A DNA stretch of 64,000 nucleotides from Doryteuthis pealeii (Eukaryota; Mollusca; Cephalopoda; Myopsida; Loliginidae). The stretch lies in the NCBI GenBank assembly GCA_023376005.1, contig CM042163.1, forward strand, positions 2,049,735 to 2,113,734, written 5' to 3'. Position 1 is the stretch's first letter. Each line of letters opens with the position of its first letter. A program made the translations under genes and the position numbers. Shown one piece after another: positions 1 through 11,159 of the stretch. The notes under the pieces are model-generated. The model searched no databases. It had not been told where the DNA came from and saw nothing but the letters and a program-made list of their open reading frames with translations.

Positions 1-11
1 TTCAGTTTTTT

Positions 12-168
12 CTGGCTGATTTAATATAAGAAATGCGAATATCAGAGAGTCATTGTGTCACCTTTTTTCAACTTTTCTCCTAGAAGCGGGTAATCCAATA
101 TATCATAACCATTTTGTTATCAGATCATCTCGGTGAGCAAATTAAAAACATTCGGGTCAAATTCGGAC
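12..168. repeat. Dispersed 157-bp repeat, copy 1
   Basis: This segment is repeated in direct orientation at 3870-4026 with only scattered differences and the same length. Both copies run from a shared CTGG(C/A)TGATTTAATA motif to AAATTCGGAC. No coding potential or terminal repeats were recognised. The family is unknown. Confidence 0.8.
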
Positions 169-244
169 GCGGCAATGCTGAAATTTTGGATTCCAAGTTT
201 TCATTTCTAGGCTGATCTCTCCTACCGGGGGGTCCAGTGTGCTA

Positions 245-568
245 GATAAGACGCAGCAGAATAGCAAGTGTAGAATTGAAAAAACGAAACTGTTTAATCA
301 TATAATAAGCGAATACAGCAAACTAGCACAGAGTACAAGACAAGGTACGACTCGGTGGGAAAGGGGATCCACTGAGAATTGTGCAAGAAATTAAGTTTTC
401 TCCATATAACTAAATGGTATATGCACAAACCTGAATCTGTTCTGGAGAATGAGGCACATAAGATTTTCTGGGACTTTGAGATACAGACGAATAACTTAAT
501 CCCGGCCAGGAGACCGGACCTCTAGGAAACCATCAGCTAAGGTGGGTGTGTAAAATTCGAATGGAGAG
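245..568 (+). pseudogene. R4/Dong-like LINE 3' fragment (internally deleted)
   Basis: The fragment matches the C-terminal region of the LINE copy at 37922-38628. Near 268-335 it keeps the bases for the histidine of the zinc knuckle (TTAATCATATAATAAGCGAA, T-V-N-H-I-I-S-E when allowing a substitution), which the 37922 copy has lost. After the RRPDL motif it jumps directly to the 3' tail, so most of the endonuclease domain is deleted. Frameshifts make it non-coding. It ends in a (TAA)n tract. Confidence 0.75.
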
Positions 569-579
569 AAATAATAATA

Positions 580-614
<35 letters not shown>

Positions 615-636
615 TAATATATAATAATAATAATAA
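569..636 (+). repeat. (TAA)n microsatellite, LINE tail/target
   Basis: An imperfect TAA repeat sits between two same-strand R4/Dong-like fragments. The same LINE/(TAA)n arrangement recurs near 15.3, 17.3, 19.3, 21.3, 37.9, 38.6 and 56.4 kb. Confidence 0.9.
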
Positions 637-1370
637 ACCTGGACATGGTTAAGAAAAAGGAACCTCAAGAGAGAATACTGAAATCACTAATAATTGCTGC
701 ACAAAATAATGCCATAAAGGACGAACTATATCAAAGCGAAAATTGATAAGACCCAACAAAATAGTAAATGTAGACTCTGCGGTAATAGAGAATGAGACTG
801 TAAACCTGTACTATGCGAATGTAGCAAACTAGCCACAACGGGAGTACAAAACTAGACACGACTGAGTTGGGAAAGGTGATCCACTTGGAATTTATGCAAA
901 CAATTAATTTTTCGCCATACAATAAAATGGTATATGCATAAACCAGAATTGTTCTTGAGACGAAACGCAAAAATTCTCTGGGACTTTTGAAATAAAAACG
1001 GATCACTCTTATCCCAGCAAGAAGACCAGACTAGTGCTGATTAACAAAAAAGAAAGAACTTGTCAATTGGTGGATTTGCAGTTCCGGAAGATCACAGGTT
1101 GAAGCTAAAGGAAAATGAAAAAATGGCAAATACCTGGACCTTGCCAGACAACTGAAAAGGTTATGGAATATGAAAGTCAAAGTGATACCAATTGTAGTTG
1201 GTGCACTCGGAACGGTCCAAAAGGATTGGAAAAGGGATTGGAAAATCTGGACATCAGAGGAAAGATTGAGACCATCCAGAATACTGACTGCTGCAATCTG
1301 CCAGAATATCAGAAGAGTCCTGTAGACCTGGGAGACTTGCTGTCACTCAGATTCCAGTGAAAGACGCAAT
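637..1370 (+). pseudogene. R4/Dong-like LINE 3' end, broken
   Basis: Translation in shifting frames gives WLRKRNLKRE, IIAAQNNAI, the zinc-knuckle region, HKPE..., RRPD.VLINKKERTCQLVDFAVP.DHR and a conserved tail (VPIVVGALGTV). This is the C-terminal restriction-like endonuclease region of R2/R4-type non-LTR retrotransposons. Several frameshifts and stops rule out function. The last part is open in one frame at 1115-1360. The 3' untranslated tail (CACTCAGATTCCAGTGAAAG) is shared with all other copies. Confidence 0.8.
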
Positions 1371-1757
1371 CACCCTGTCCATCCAGGAGACCAGACGTAG
1401 TATTGATTAACAAAAGAAGAGAACTTGTCAACTGGTAGACTTTTCAGTTCAAGTAGATCACAGGAAGAAGATGAGGAAAACGAAAGATGGACAAATACTG
1501 GACCTTGCTAGAGAATGAAAGAACCGTGAATATGAGAGTGAAAGTGATACCAATTATAGTTGGTGTGGCACTTGGAAGGTCCCAAAAGCTTGAAAAAATA
1601 CTGGAGGATCTGGAAATCAGAGAAGAATTGAGACCATCCCACTACTGCATTGTTACAATCTGCAGGATACTCAGGAAGAGTCTAGAGACCTGATGAGACT
1701 TGTTGTCACCCATACTCAGGGAAATACCATCAGCTACGCTGATGTGAAAAACTCACA
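1371..1757 (+). pseudogene. R4/Dong-like LINE 3' fragment
   Basis: A third consecutive same-strand copy restarts at the RRPDVVLINK endonuclease motif and runs to the 3' tail (GCTGATGTGAAAAACTCA). It is frameshifted. Its tail is interrupted by the Helitron that begins at 1758, so this LINE fragment is the older insertion. Confidence 0.75.
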
Positions 1758-2357
1758 TCTTATTTATAATGGAGATTGTGTGTTTTTCTGTCTGTAACCG
1801 AAACTATATACTAATCGAGTCACAATTAACATAGTTATTTACATCACATTTTCCATGATTTTATTTATATTTAATTTGAACCTCAGTTATTAATAAAATT
1901 TCTTCACCCTTTTAATAGTGTTGTCCATATCTACATACAAATAACATGCAATGAATTTATATATACAAAAAATAGCGGTTTGCAGTGTGAATGGGAAGGC
2001 TAATTTGCATATTGATATTAAAAATGGGATTTTTAATAAATACGTGCTTAGTATTATTGATTTCTAACTGTTTGGTTTTATTTTAATGAATAATAGCAAA
2101 AATCTCTTCATGAATCTTAAATGAAATCCATTAACAAGAAAAAATAACTGTCATTTATTCTTTATTTCCTAATTCAACTAAATAGTTAAATAAGTAAATT
2201 CAGCAATGAAAGACAGGAGTGATGGAGAGTAAGTTTCATTTCTATTTTCTTATTATACCCCACTCTGTTACATATCTTTTTGTCTGCCTCTAATTTATCG
2301 ATATTTCATTACATTAAAACTTAATACTTGCACCCGGAGGGTGTATATATTTGCTAG
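1758..2357 (+). mobile_element. Non-autonomous Helitron, complete, about 600 bp
   Basis: The element starts with TC (TCTTATTTATAATGGAGATT) after a host A and ends with CTAG before a host T, the A^T insertion rule of Helitrons. A GC-rich hairpin (GCACCC-GGA-GGGTGT, 2330-2344) lies about 9 nt before the terminal CTAG, as expected of Helitron 3' ends (CTRR). The 5' end matches the 5' ends of the copies at 12417-12809 and 62068-63548. The 3' portion matches the element at 63551-64000. No Rep/helicase coding sequence is present, so mobilisation would need a helper element. Confidence 0.8.
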
Positions 2358-2487
2358 TAAAAATAATGTCATTGATTATTTTTAGGTACGTACCTGAATG
2401 ATGTTTTCGGAATAAAGGCCTAAAAAAATAAGAAATGTTTTGATGCATCCTAATTTCAGTCAGGAATTGTTTTTTTTGCTTTATACG

Positions 2488-2555
2488 ATCTATCTATCAT
2501 CCATCTATCTACATATCTATCAACCTGTTCATATCTCAGTCGTTCTATCTATCTA

Positions 2556-2590
<35 letters not shown>

Positions 2591-2617
2591 AACCTGTTCA
2601 TATCTCTCAGTCGTTCA

Positions 2618-2649
<32 letters not shown>

Positions 2650-2681
2650 AATCCTGTTCTAATATCTATCTCAGTTGTTCA

Positions 2682-2720
<39 letters not shown>

Positions 2721-2770
2721 GTATCTATCTATCTATCTATCTATCAACCTGTTCATATCTCAGTCGTTCA

Positions 2771-2806
<36 letters not shown>

Positions 2807-2857
2807 GATCGATCAATCTATCTATTTCAACCTGTTCATATCTATCTCAGTCGTTCA

Positions 2858-2889
<32 letters not shown>

Positions 2890-2975
2890 AATCGATCTAT
2901 CTATCTATCTATCTATCTATTTCAAACTGTTCATATCACTCTCAGCCCGTTCATCTTTGTATATCTATCAATCAA
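2488..2975 (+). repeat. (CTAT)n/(GATA)n tetranucleotide array
   Basis: Imperfect CTAT runs are interrupted at intervals by a recurring motif related to CAACCTGTTCATATCTCAGT, giving a higher-order repeat of about 80-110 bp. The open frames here ([10 protein letters not shown]) are microsatellite translation. Confidence 0.95.
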
Positions 2976-3022
2976 CAGACACACAGAGACACAGGCACAG
3001 ACACAGACGGACACAGACACAG

Positions 3023-3064
<42 letters not shown>

Positions 3065-3085
3065 ACATACACACACATACACGTA
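2976..3085 (+). repeat. (CA)n microsatellite
   Basis: A CACAGA-rich lead-in passes into a near-perfect (CA)n run at about 3024-3060. Confidence 0.95.
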
Positions 3086-3486
3086 TATATGTATTGTAAG
3101 AAAATGAAAGAGAGAAATGTATTTAATGATCAATATTGTTCGTATCAATTCTGATTTTCTCCTCAACTGACATTAAAGAAATATGTTTTTGATTTATGAA
3201 TTATTATTCCGATTCATTTCTTTCTTTCTTTCTTTCTTTCTTTCTTTTCTTTTTTCTTCTTCTTTTATTCTAGGGTTTCTTTCGTTCGCTTCTTCGACCA
3301 TCTAATCTAAAATATCCCAAAAGATTCCAATATATTCTTCTAAATTGGAATCTAATCTATGCCATTCACCAGAAGAAGACAATAAGGAGGCTTGTGTGAT
3401 GAACCAATTTCGATAATTTGTCTCATTTTCGCTCAGCCAATCATTTCTACTCAGGTCATGTATAGGGTTACTTAACAGAGACACTC

Positions 3487-3720
3487 AGTCAAAAAAAAGA
3501 AAAAAAAAAAAAAAGAAAAAAAAAAAAAAAAAAAGAAAAAAAAATGAAAAAAAAAAAAAAGAAAAGAAAAAAAAAAATGAAAAAAGAAAAAAAAAATGAA
3601 AAAAAAAAAAAGAAAAGAAAAAAAAAAAAGAAAGAAAAAAAAAAAAAAAAAAAAAAAAAAGAAAAAAAGAAAAAAAGAAAAAAAAATGAAAAAAAAAGAA
3701 ATAAAAAAAAGAAAAAAAAT

Positions 3721-3751
<31 letters not shown>

Positions 3752-3812
3752 AAAAAAACAAAAAAAAAAACAAGAAAAAAAAACAAGAAAAAAAAAGAAA
3801 ATCTTATGTATA
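3487..3812 (+). repeat. A-rich low-complexity tract
   Basis: Roughly 325 bp of A-runs are broken by G or TG. A (CTTT)n run lies just upstream at 3218-3260. Poly-Lys and poly-Phe frames here are artefacts. Confidence 0.95.
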
Positions 3813-3869
3813 CTAGGGTAAAATGGTTGGTTGGTTGGATTTTACAGCAGATAATTCAACTTCTATTTG

Positions 3870-4026
3870 CTGGATGATTTAATATAAGAACTGCGAATAT
3901 CAGAGAGTCATTGTGTCACCTTTTTTTCAACTTTACTCCTAGAAGCCGTAGTCCAACATATCATACCATTTTGTTATCAGGCCATCTCCGTGAACAAATT
4001 AAAAACATTCCGGGTCAAATTCGGAC
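3870..4026. repeat. Dispersed 157-bp repeat, copy 2
   Basis: Direct repeat of 12-168. The following sequence (4027-4443) shows no recognisable feature. Confidence 0.8.
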
Positions 4027-4446
4027 CTTGATCCCAGATTGAACTCAAGACTTCCAGGTTGACTTTAACCAGAAGTTATCAACCTACGCCTTTACCCTCT
4101 CACTCAGTGTCCTGAAGGACAATCAGTTGCTATGAGATATTGAAGGGCATTGCTAGTAAATGAAAACTGTCAATCCTTTTCGATTGAATAAAGGTTACCA
4201 CTACGAGGGTCACCGTAAAGATGGTCGGCCACCGGTCACTGGCAAGAACACCGGAACAATAATACAAGTAATAAATTTTGCTTTATTAAATCGATCCGAG
4301 AAGAATGGACAAAAAATGTTCAAATAAAGAAAGAGGAAGTAAAACTATCTCGACTTCGCATAGGTCAAATAAATCTCATCCTCGTTCTTTTACGTTAGAA
4401 TTGAAACCTGAACTCTGCATTCCCAGGTCAATTCTGATTCTATAAG

Positions 4447-5045
4447 CCCTGTCGGTTGGGGTGTTAGAATGCACCTACTGCACCTCTGCAGAGGGGTAAG
4501 ACTCCCCCAATGGGGCCACCTGTTGGCCGTGGGTGGCGACCCGTGATGCTTAAGGATAGAACACAGGTGGATGAGCAGTTCATGACATGCAATACTCCAC
4601 TTTGGCCCTATCTTGGGCTAGACGGGCGGTCGGAGAGGCCCCCTCCGATCAATCGGCTGGTCACGTCAAGCCCTAGCACCTATATGATTGCCCCAACCCT
4701 ATTGCCCTTATGGCAAGCCCCAACCCCTTTTTATCATATGGGTGCTAGAAGGCGGTGGCTGCGGGTCTACATGTCCTGGGAATGACGTTAAACTCTATCT
4801 GATGGTGAGGTTCCAGATTTGGAGGTTTGGGGAATGTGGAGCACCCCATTCATCACCATTGCTCCCTGGTCCACTCTGACCCGGAGTGGTAGTACCTGTT
4901 AGGGTCCCATCTATGGGTTAAATAGAAAGACATGAGTTGATAAACAAAATTGTATTATCCATTAAGAATTGATTTATTTCAAAACTTTATCGGCATTAAA
5001 TGACCCACTGAGGTTGATATGCCGTAAAACAAACCAAACCAAATC
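4447..5045 (+). repeat. Interspersed repeat A, near full length
   Basis: A repeat of about 600 bp begins around GTCGGTTGGGGTGTTAGAAT and ends TTGATATGCCGTAAAAC plus an AAACC-rich tail. The closest copies are at 29571-30112 and 43020-43600, and partial copies lie throughout the window. A 90-codon frame from 4510 is partly shared with the 43090 copy but is disrupted at 29581, so it is not convincing as a gene. No RT, transposase or Pol III promoter was recognised. The tail suggests a LINE 3' end or SINE-like element; the class is unresolved. Confidence 0.8.
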
Positions 5046-5079
5046 TAAATCTGATTCTATCCTTTCTTCTCATAACCAC

Positions 5080-5625
5080 AAAAAATTAATTTCATTTTAG
5101 TGTATTGAAAAGACCTAGTTGAGAGCGGCAGAATTTTGGAATCCAGTGACTTGCAGAACAATAACATTTCAGCGGATAATGATATGATTATTCTTTAATG
5201 AATTACCGTTAATGAGTTTTTGAATAAAAGAACCTGTTAGTGGTAAATAAATTATAGAATGGGGGAAAATATATGGGGCGAAATAGACCATCGAATCAAC
5301 AAGCTCTCGCCGAGGGGGAACCAAAAACAAGCGAGTTCTCAGTCTTCTCACGAGTCAGACCCTCTGTTAGTCAACACATTCTTCGTCTAGCAGCTGGAAA
5401 AATCCGCCGTCGTAGTCGAAATAATCTTTATCAGTTCAAAATCACATTTCCTATTTAGTTTTGTTTCTGTTCGACTAAAATCCATTTCTTTACTGAAAAG
5501 CGCTTCGTCGTCGACTGCTTCTGCTGCTGCTGACTGCTGACTGCCCAGCGCTTGACTCACTTGTTATTTTATGGGCATATTAGCCAAACATCCGGGCACA
5601 TCAGTCGAACCTCGCGTCCGTCCAG
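5080..5625 (-). repeat. Repeat B, inverted copy of the 9425-9910 block
   Basis: The reverse complement matches 9425-9910 closely. Shared landmarks are the codon-like run TCGACTGCTTCTGCTGCTG, TTCCTATTTAGTTTTGTTTC and the 5' flank CATCCGGGCACATCAGTCGA. No protein family was recognised. See the composite at 9112-10078. Confidence 0.8.
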
Positions 5626-5627
5626 TG

Positions 5628-5735
5628 CCCAAAACACATTTGTTTTTACATGCGGGAGGACGCGAGTTCGATCCCGGTAGGCAAAACAATGTCTTGCTCT
5701 TTTTCCTTTCTCGTTCTCCGTCATATAAATGTATA
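5628..5735 (+). mobile_element. tRNA-derived repeat fragment
   Basis: A B-box/T-arm-like sequence (CGAGTTCGATCCCGG) is followed by GGCAAAACAATGTCTTGCTC. A related piece lies in inverse orientation at 6045-6090. No clear A box is visible, so this is probably a truncated SINE. Confidence 0.5.
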
Positions 5736-6039
5736 TCATTTTTCATAATTTCTCTTTATTTAGACATGTAATTTTTTACTTACTAATGTCGTTTTTCGAT
5801 ATATGAAGAATAAGACATCCCCCCCCCCCATAAACCCTACTGTTATATTTCGGAATTAATATCAATATTTCGAGGAAAATTTTCTTTTCGTCAGCTTCTC
5901 CGAAAGGGGCAAATAATGAGCATCCACTCAGAGAGATGCGTGGCAGTTTTAAAAAGAAAAGAAAGAAAGAGAAAGAAAGGCAAAAGGAAATATTAACTTA
6001 AATTCATATTGTGACGGAGAACGAGTACCACCGTACTCA

Positions 6040-6150
6040 TTTAGAAAAAGAGCAAGACATTGTCTTGCCTGCCGGAGTCGAACCCGCGCCCCCCTCCCGA
6101 ATGCAAAGAAATGCGATTTAGGCGCTGGGTGGACGCGAGGTGCAATTCAG
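6040..6150 (-). mobile_element. tRNA-derived repeat fragment
   Basis: On the minus strand the sequence reads GGGTTCGACTCCGGCAGGC, a good B box, next to the same GACAATGTCTTGC segment as at 5690. The strand is opposite to that copy. The stretch 6150-6680 shows a partial match to the repeat B flank (CGAGGTTCGACTGATG near 6430) and nothing else. Confidence 0.5.
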
Positions 6151-6683
6151 GTGCCCGGATGTTGGGGCCTACACGCGTCCATCCGAATGCACGAGCGTCG
6201 ATCCCAGGGGGCCATTCCCCCAGGCAACACCTGACCCCTCGATTTCAAAGGGTGGGGCTGGGTTTATTGCCCAGTGCCTGAGGCGCCCCCCTTGAGGGGG
6301 AATGCCGAGGGGATAGACGCAATTTTTAACCCCGCCACCAATGAGTCTCGGCTTGTAGGTGGTCCCACGTTAATAGGGCCTTGTGCCTAACCTAGTACAA
6401 GTGGGGTACGAGGATAATACTACGGGCGCGAGGTTCGACTGATGTACCCGGATGTTGGGGGACTATGCCCATAAATAACCGAAGCGAGAGGCGCGTTGAA
6501 AACAAGTAGTTGGCCCACGCAAGACTGCAGTCAGTAAAGAAACGCTCTGTAGACGACCCTGCATAAGAATTAAAAAAAAAATTTGAACAAACATATAAAG
6601 AAAGAATAAAGGAATAGAAGAAAGAAAAATAGTGAAAAATGAAAGAAATCCTATGAGGAAGAAAGAGAAAAAGTAAAATGAGT

Positions 6684-6933
6684 ATAAAGTCGTCGGTGCG
6701 GACTAAAGTCGGTATCAGCCAGACAGCGAGGGATTCTATCCCCTTTTCAATAGCGCTAGACCAAGGAGATTATTTTTAGCGTCTGAGGTGGAGCGCCACA
6801 CCTACCATCAGCTCCCCACTTTACCGCACAGATCCCTGTGCTACTCATACAGCTGAGTTGGCGAGGGCCGGTATCGAACCAGGAACCTTGTGATTCCTAG
6901 CCGAACGCTTTACCGACTGAGCTAAACCAGCCC
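6684..6933 (-). mobile_element. tRNA-derived SINE (family 1)
   Basis: The minus strand begins GGGCTGGTTTAGCTCAGTCGG, with a good Pol III A box (TAGCTCAGTCGG) and a B box GGTTCGATACC about 40 bp later. A body (GTGGCGCTCCACCTCAGACGC, AAAAGGGGATAGA.TCC, TGGCTGATACCGAC) follows, ending GACGACTTTA. The same body is found at 31949, 34612, 50470, 57968 and 61022. Confidence 0.9.
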
Positions 6934-6969
6934 TAGAAGAAAAAGAATAAATGAATGAAAGAAAGAAAA

Positions 6970-7147
6970 TCTAATGAAGAAGAAAGAAAGAAAGAAAGGG
7001 TGAGAAGGAGAAAAAGAGAATGAAAAGAATTAATTTTATTTTAGAGGATTGAAAAAAAAAAAGAAAGAAAAAAGCTTATTCTTTTCATTCTCTTGAAGGA
7101 AAAATCCTTCTCACCCTTTCTTTCTTTCTTTCTTTCTTCTTCATTAG
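6970..7147. repeat. Imperfect inverted repeat of AGAA-rich arms
   Basis: The arm at about 6970-7028 (TGAAGAAGAAAGAAAG, GGGTGAGAAGGA, AGAATGAAAAGAA) is the reverse complement of 7075-7147 and could form a long hairpin. Confidence 0.7.
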
Positions 7148-7310
7148 CTTCTCCGGAAAGGGCAAATAAAAAGTTCTCAATTCATGAAGTGTGTGGCACT
7201 TTAAAACTTGGGAATATCATTTTGTAACTGAGCCAATTGTATTCATTTTACTTCTGGGGGATTTTTGATCACTAGATCCATTCACTCATTCTCTAACTCT
7301 AATATTTGTT

Positions 7311-7312
<2 letters not shown>

Positions 7313-7359
<47 letters not shown>

Positions 7360-7492
7360 CTCCTCTCTCTCTCTCTCTTTCTCTTTCTCTTTCGCTTTCT
7401 CTCTCTTCTCTCTCTCTCTCTTTTCTCTTTCCCTCTCTCTCTTTCTCTCTCTCTCTTTCTCTTTCACTCTCTCTCTTTCTCTTCTCTTCTCT

Positions 7493-7537
<45 letters not shown>

Positions 7538-7817
7538 TCGCTTTCTTTCGCTTTCTCTCTCTTTCTCTCTTCTCTCTCTCTCGCTCTCTTCTCTCTTCTC
7601 TCTCTCTTTCTCTTCTCTTTCGCTTTCTCTCTCTTTCTCTCTCTCTCTCTTCTCTTTTCCCTCTCTCTCTTTCTCTCTCTCTTTTCTCTTCACTCTCTCT
7701 CTTTCTTCTCTCTCTTCTCTTTCTCTCTCCCTCTTTCTCTTTCTCTTTCTCTTTCGCTTTCTCTCTCTTTCTCTCTCTCTCTCTTTCTCTTTCCTCTCTC
7801 TCTTTCTCTCTCTCTCT

Positions 7818-7862
<45 letters not shown>

Positions 7863-7961
7863 CTTATTTCTTCCTCTTCTTCATGATCTATTATTTCTTT
7901 TTATCTTGTTCATTTTCTTCTTCCAAATCAGAATCACTCTTTCTCTAACCCTGCTATTTGT

Positions 7962-8028
<67 letters not shown>

Positions 8029-8033
8029 TTATT
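7313..8033 (+). repeat. (CT)n polypyrimidine tract
   Basis: CT-rich sequence fills 7313-7862 and 7964-8033, separated by a short non-repetitive piece. Both open frames (SLSLSL, REREKE) are low-complexity shadows. Confidence 0.97.
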
Positions 8034-8464
8034 TTCTTTTTTTCCTTTTTTCCTTTATCTTGTGGGAGACTACGACGATTCAATTGCAGAACCCCCGAAT
8101 ACAATGGAAGCAACTTTCTAAGCATGACTCAACAACTGCCTGCATCTCTGAACCACCAAAACAAGCCGTTCACGTTCTTTGCTTAGAGGAGAATATCACC
8201 CAATGTACACACAATATACAGAGCCGCTCTTACAGTGAAACAAGTCTTGGCTGAATCGAACCCATTCCCTCAATGATAGAGGCGCATTAGGTAATGATTA
8301 ACGCGTTAGGAAATAGACTAGGCGAACCGAGTTCAAATCCCAGTCGAAGTTGTTTGAATTTCACTTCACGGTAATGCTCTTGGGAAAGGTAAGAATCCAC
8401 CTGTTCTGGTCCAACCTAGGGGTAAATATCGCGTTTCCTCGAAAAATTGATTTTAATTCTGAAA

Positions 8465-8585
8465 TATAACAGTAGAATGTTTGAGATGAGGCTTGAAGAT
8501 TAGTATTATCTGCGTTATTCGGACTATTGTTCCCATCTTCATTGTTATTTGTTCAACGTTTCGGCCGATATACCCTCCGGCCTCA
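8465..8585 (-). repeat. SINE family 3 tail, inverted fragment
   Basis: The reverse complement of the hammerhead-like tail found at 8895-8990 (GGCCGAAACGTTG, AATAACAATGAAGATGGG). It forms the left arm of a foldback with the forward copy downstream. The same arrangement recurs at 54080-54545. Confidence 0.8.
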
Positions 8586-8603
8586 ACTGTCCAATTCACA
8601 CTC

Positions 8604-8992
8604 AATTGTCCAATTGGACACATGGCCGAGTGAATTAGGCAGTTAGGTTAAAACAGTTCTAAGCGACACTTATCTCTGGTACACGAGTTCAATCCTGAGG
8701 GAAAGCAGTTAGAAAAATAATTAATTAACACAACTCCTACCCCAGCTATGGTTAGCGGAATGAGAACAGGATACCCCCGTGGAATAAATAAAGGGTTAGG
8801 TTCAAAGTTCCGTGATGACTCCCGATTACGACAAGAAAGTTCCCGAGTTCGAAAAGAAGGTTCCCGAGTCCGAGAAGGTTCCCGAGTCCGACAAGAAATA
8901 CCTGAAGAAGGCCGGAGGGTATATCAGCCGAAACGTTGTACAAATAACAATGAAGATGGGGACAATAGTCCGAATAACGCAGATAATATAAC
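8604..8992 (+). mobile_element. tRNA-derived SINE (family 3) with hammerhead-like tail
   Basis: An A-box-like TGGCCGAGTGAATTAGGC and a B box GAGTTCAATCC are followed by a body (ACTCCTACCCCAGCTATGG), two to three imperfect GTTCCCGAGTCCGACAAGAA repeats, and CTGAAGA-AGGCC...GGCCGAAAC. CTGANGA plus GAAA with a pairable stem between them is a hammerhead core, but stem III and stem I could not be closed convincingly. Other copies are at 35785 and 54228. Confidence 0.7.
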
Positions 8993-9111
8993 AGTAGGAT
9001 TTTTTTTTGGGGGGGGGTGTCTTATTCTTCATATATCGAAAAACGACATTAGGAAGTAAAAAATTTCAAAATAAAGAGAAATTACGAAAAATGATCTACA
9101 TTTATTTACCA

Positions 9112-10078
9112 TTAACAGGTTCTTTTATTCAAAAACTCATTAACGGGTTATTCATTAAAGAATAATCATATCTTCATCCTCTGGAATGTTATTGCTCTGC
9201 GAGTCACTGGATTCCAAAATTCATCCGCTCTCAACTAGGGCTTATTTTAAAGGAAGAGCTTATAATAAAACAATCTTGAAAAATCAGGCTAGGGGTTATT
9301 TTGCTTGAAGGTGTTATTTTCGGGGAAACACAGTTGTAGTACAGTGTATGTTCTTTAACCTTGGTACAGCATCCGGTCTAGAAGACTATGAATTCAAACC
9401 AGCTGTACTCCGCTGAAAAAACTGACCTTATGCGAGGTTCGACTGATGTGCCCGGATGTTTGCTATGCCCATAAAATAACAAGTGAGTCGAGCGCTGGGC
9501 AGTCAGCAGAAGCAGAAGCAGTCGACGACGAAGCGCTTTTCAGTAAAGAAATGGATTTTAGTCGAACAGAAACAAAACTAAATAGGAAATGTGATTTTGA
9601 ACTGCTAAAGATTATTTCGACTACGACGACGGATTTTCCAGCTGCTAGACGAAGAATGTGTTGACCAACAGAGGGTCTGACTTGTGAGAAGACTGAGAAC
9701 TCGTTTGTTTTTGGTTCCCTCTCGGCGGGAGCTTGTTGATTCGATGGTCTATTTCGCCCCATATATTTTCCCCCTTCTATAATTTATTTACCACTAACAG
9801 GTTCTTTTATTCAAAAACTCATTAACGGTAATTCATTAAAGAATTATCATATCTTCATCCTCTGGAATGTTATTGTTCTGCGAGTCACTGGATTCCAAAA
9901 TTCATCCGCTCTCAACTAGGGCTTATTTTAAAGGAAGATCTTATAATAAAACAATCTTGAAAAATCACGCTAAGTGTTATTTTCGGGGAAACACGGTTGT
10001 AGTACAGTCTATGTTCTTTAACCTTGGTACAGCATCCGGTCTAGAAGACTATGAATTCAAACCAGCTGTAAAATGACC
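9112..10078 (+). mobile_element. Composite with 300-bp direct repeats flanking repeat B
   Basis: Segments 9112-9420 and 9784-10078 are direct repeats (TTTATTTACCA.TAACAGGTT ... TTCAAACCAGCTGTA) and flank about 360 bp that is repeated in inverse at 5080-5625. Terminal direct repeats around a short unit resemble a TRIM (miniature LTR element) or a Penelope-like pLTR arrangement. No primer-binding site or TG...CA ends were established. Confidence 0.55.
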
Positions 10079-10255
10079 TTTTGTCGCATCCTGCTCGTGA
10101 CAGAGAGGTTGGGTAGATAGACACATTTTCCAATGATCTCTTCCTTTCTCGAACCGCCTATTAACGACATCTCTTAGATTTTATTAGTATTCCATATTAT
10201 ACGTTTACATATTGGAAGCAGATTACTCGTGGTTATCGCGCAAGAACAACTGTAG

Positions 10256-10690
10256 ACCTATCGACTGGGCCTTTAGAATACACCAACTGCACCTCTGCTG
10301 ATAGGTAACCTCCCCCCCAATCGACTGGCCATGTCAAGCCCAAGCACCTATATGATTGCCCCAACCCTATTGCCCTTACGGTAACCCTCAACCTTTTTTT
10401 ATCAAATATGTGCTAGGAAGCGGTGGCTGATGGTCTTAATGTCCCGCATATGACGTTAAACTTTATCTGATGGTGAAGTTCCAATTCTGGAACTCTTCAT
10501 GACCATTACTCCCAGGTCCACTATGTCCCGGGGTGGTAGTACCTGTTAGGGTTCCATCAATAGATTAAATAGAAAAGTGAGTTTAGAAATGTGTTTGAAA
10601 AAACTGAGTGCCCATCAAGAACGAATAAAACAAAAACGTCTTTGACATAAAATGTCCTAATGGGTTGACACGCCGTAAAACCCAATCAAC
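10256..10690 (+). repeat. Repeat A, internally deleted copy
   Basis: It starts at the repeat A 5' motif (GAATACACCAACTGCACCTCTGC), loses about 150 bp internally near 10315, and ends GTTGACACGCCGTAAAAC followed by CCAAC repeats. The stretch 10690-11085 has no recognised feature, except that 10835-10868 recurs in reverse near 20560-20595. Confidence 0.75.
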
Positions 10691-11159
10691 CAATCAGCCA
10701 ACCAGGATCAAGTGGCAACAAATCTACTTAGGTCTTCCTGTGTCTTCACAGACGCCAGCATCACCTTCATCCGTACGGTTCTTGCTCGGGTTTCTAATTC
10801 CTCTAAACTCGACTCTTGTGAGTGTTAGTGTTTTGATACGGTGCCAAATGCACCAGTTATTAAGGACATAAGTTCTGTTTTTCACAGACTCTTCAGTACC
10901 TAGGCTGGCATTTTACCAATTCTTTGATTCCTTTCATTTTCGCGCCGAAAATCCGACAGAACAAATCATTTGTCCGATTTTCTTCTTTTACTTGTTTACA
11001 ATATCCAAGTCTGTTCTTCGCGCCAAAATAGACGATTTCGATCTCTCAGAATCTCAGATTAAATTACTCCTTTTATTTTCCCTCTCTCTACCCGCGAGGC
11101 TTACAATAACATGACTGTATCTCCGACAAAGAGGTAAGACCCCCCCCACTCCAAAAATG

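Noticed and set aside
2480..3090. Possible CRISPR-like array in regularly spaced CTAT blocks
   Set aside because: Blocks are tetranucleotide microsatellite with diverged spacers of the same sequence; no direct repeat/unique spacer structure.
7265..8254. Large Ser/Leu/Phe-rich frames of 227 and 271 codons
   Set aside because: Direct translation of (CT)n; the antisense frame is equally open.
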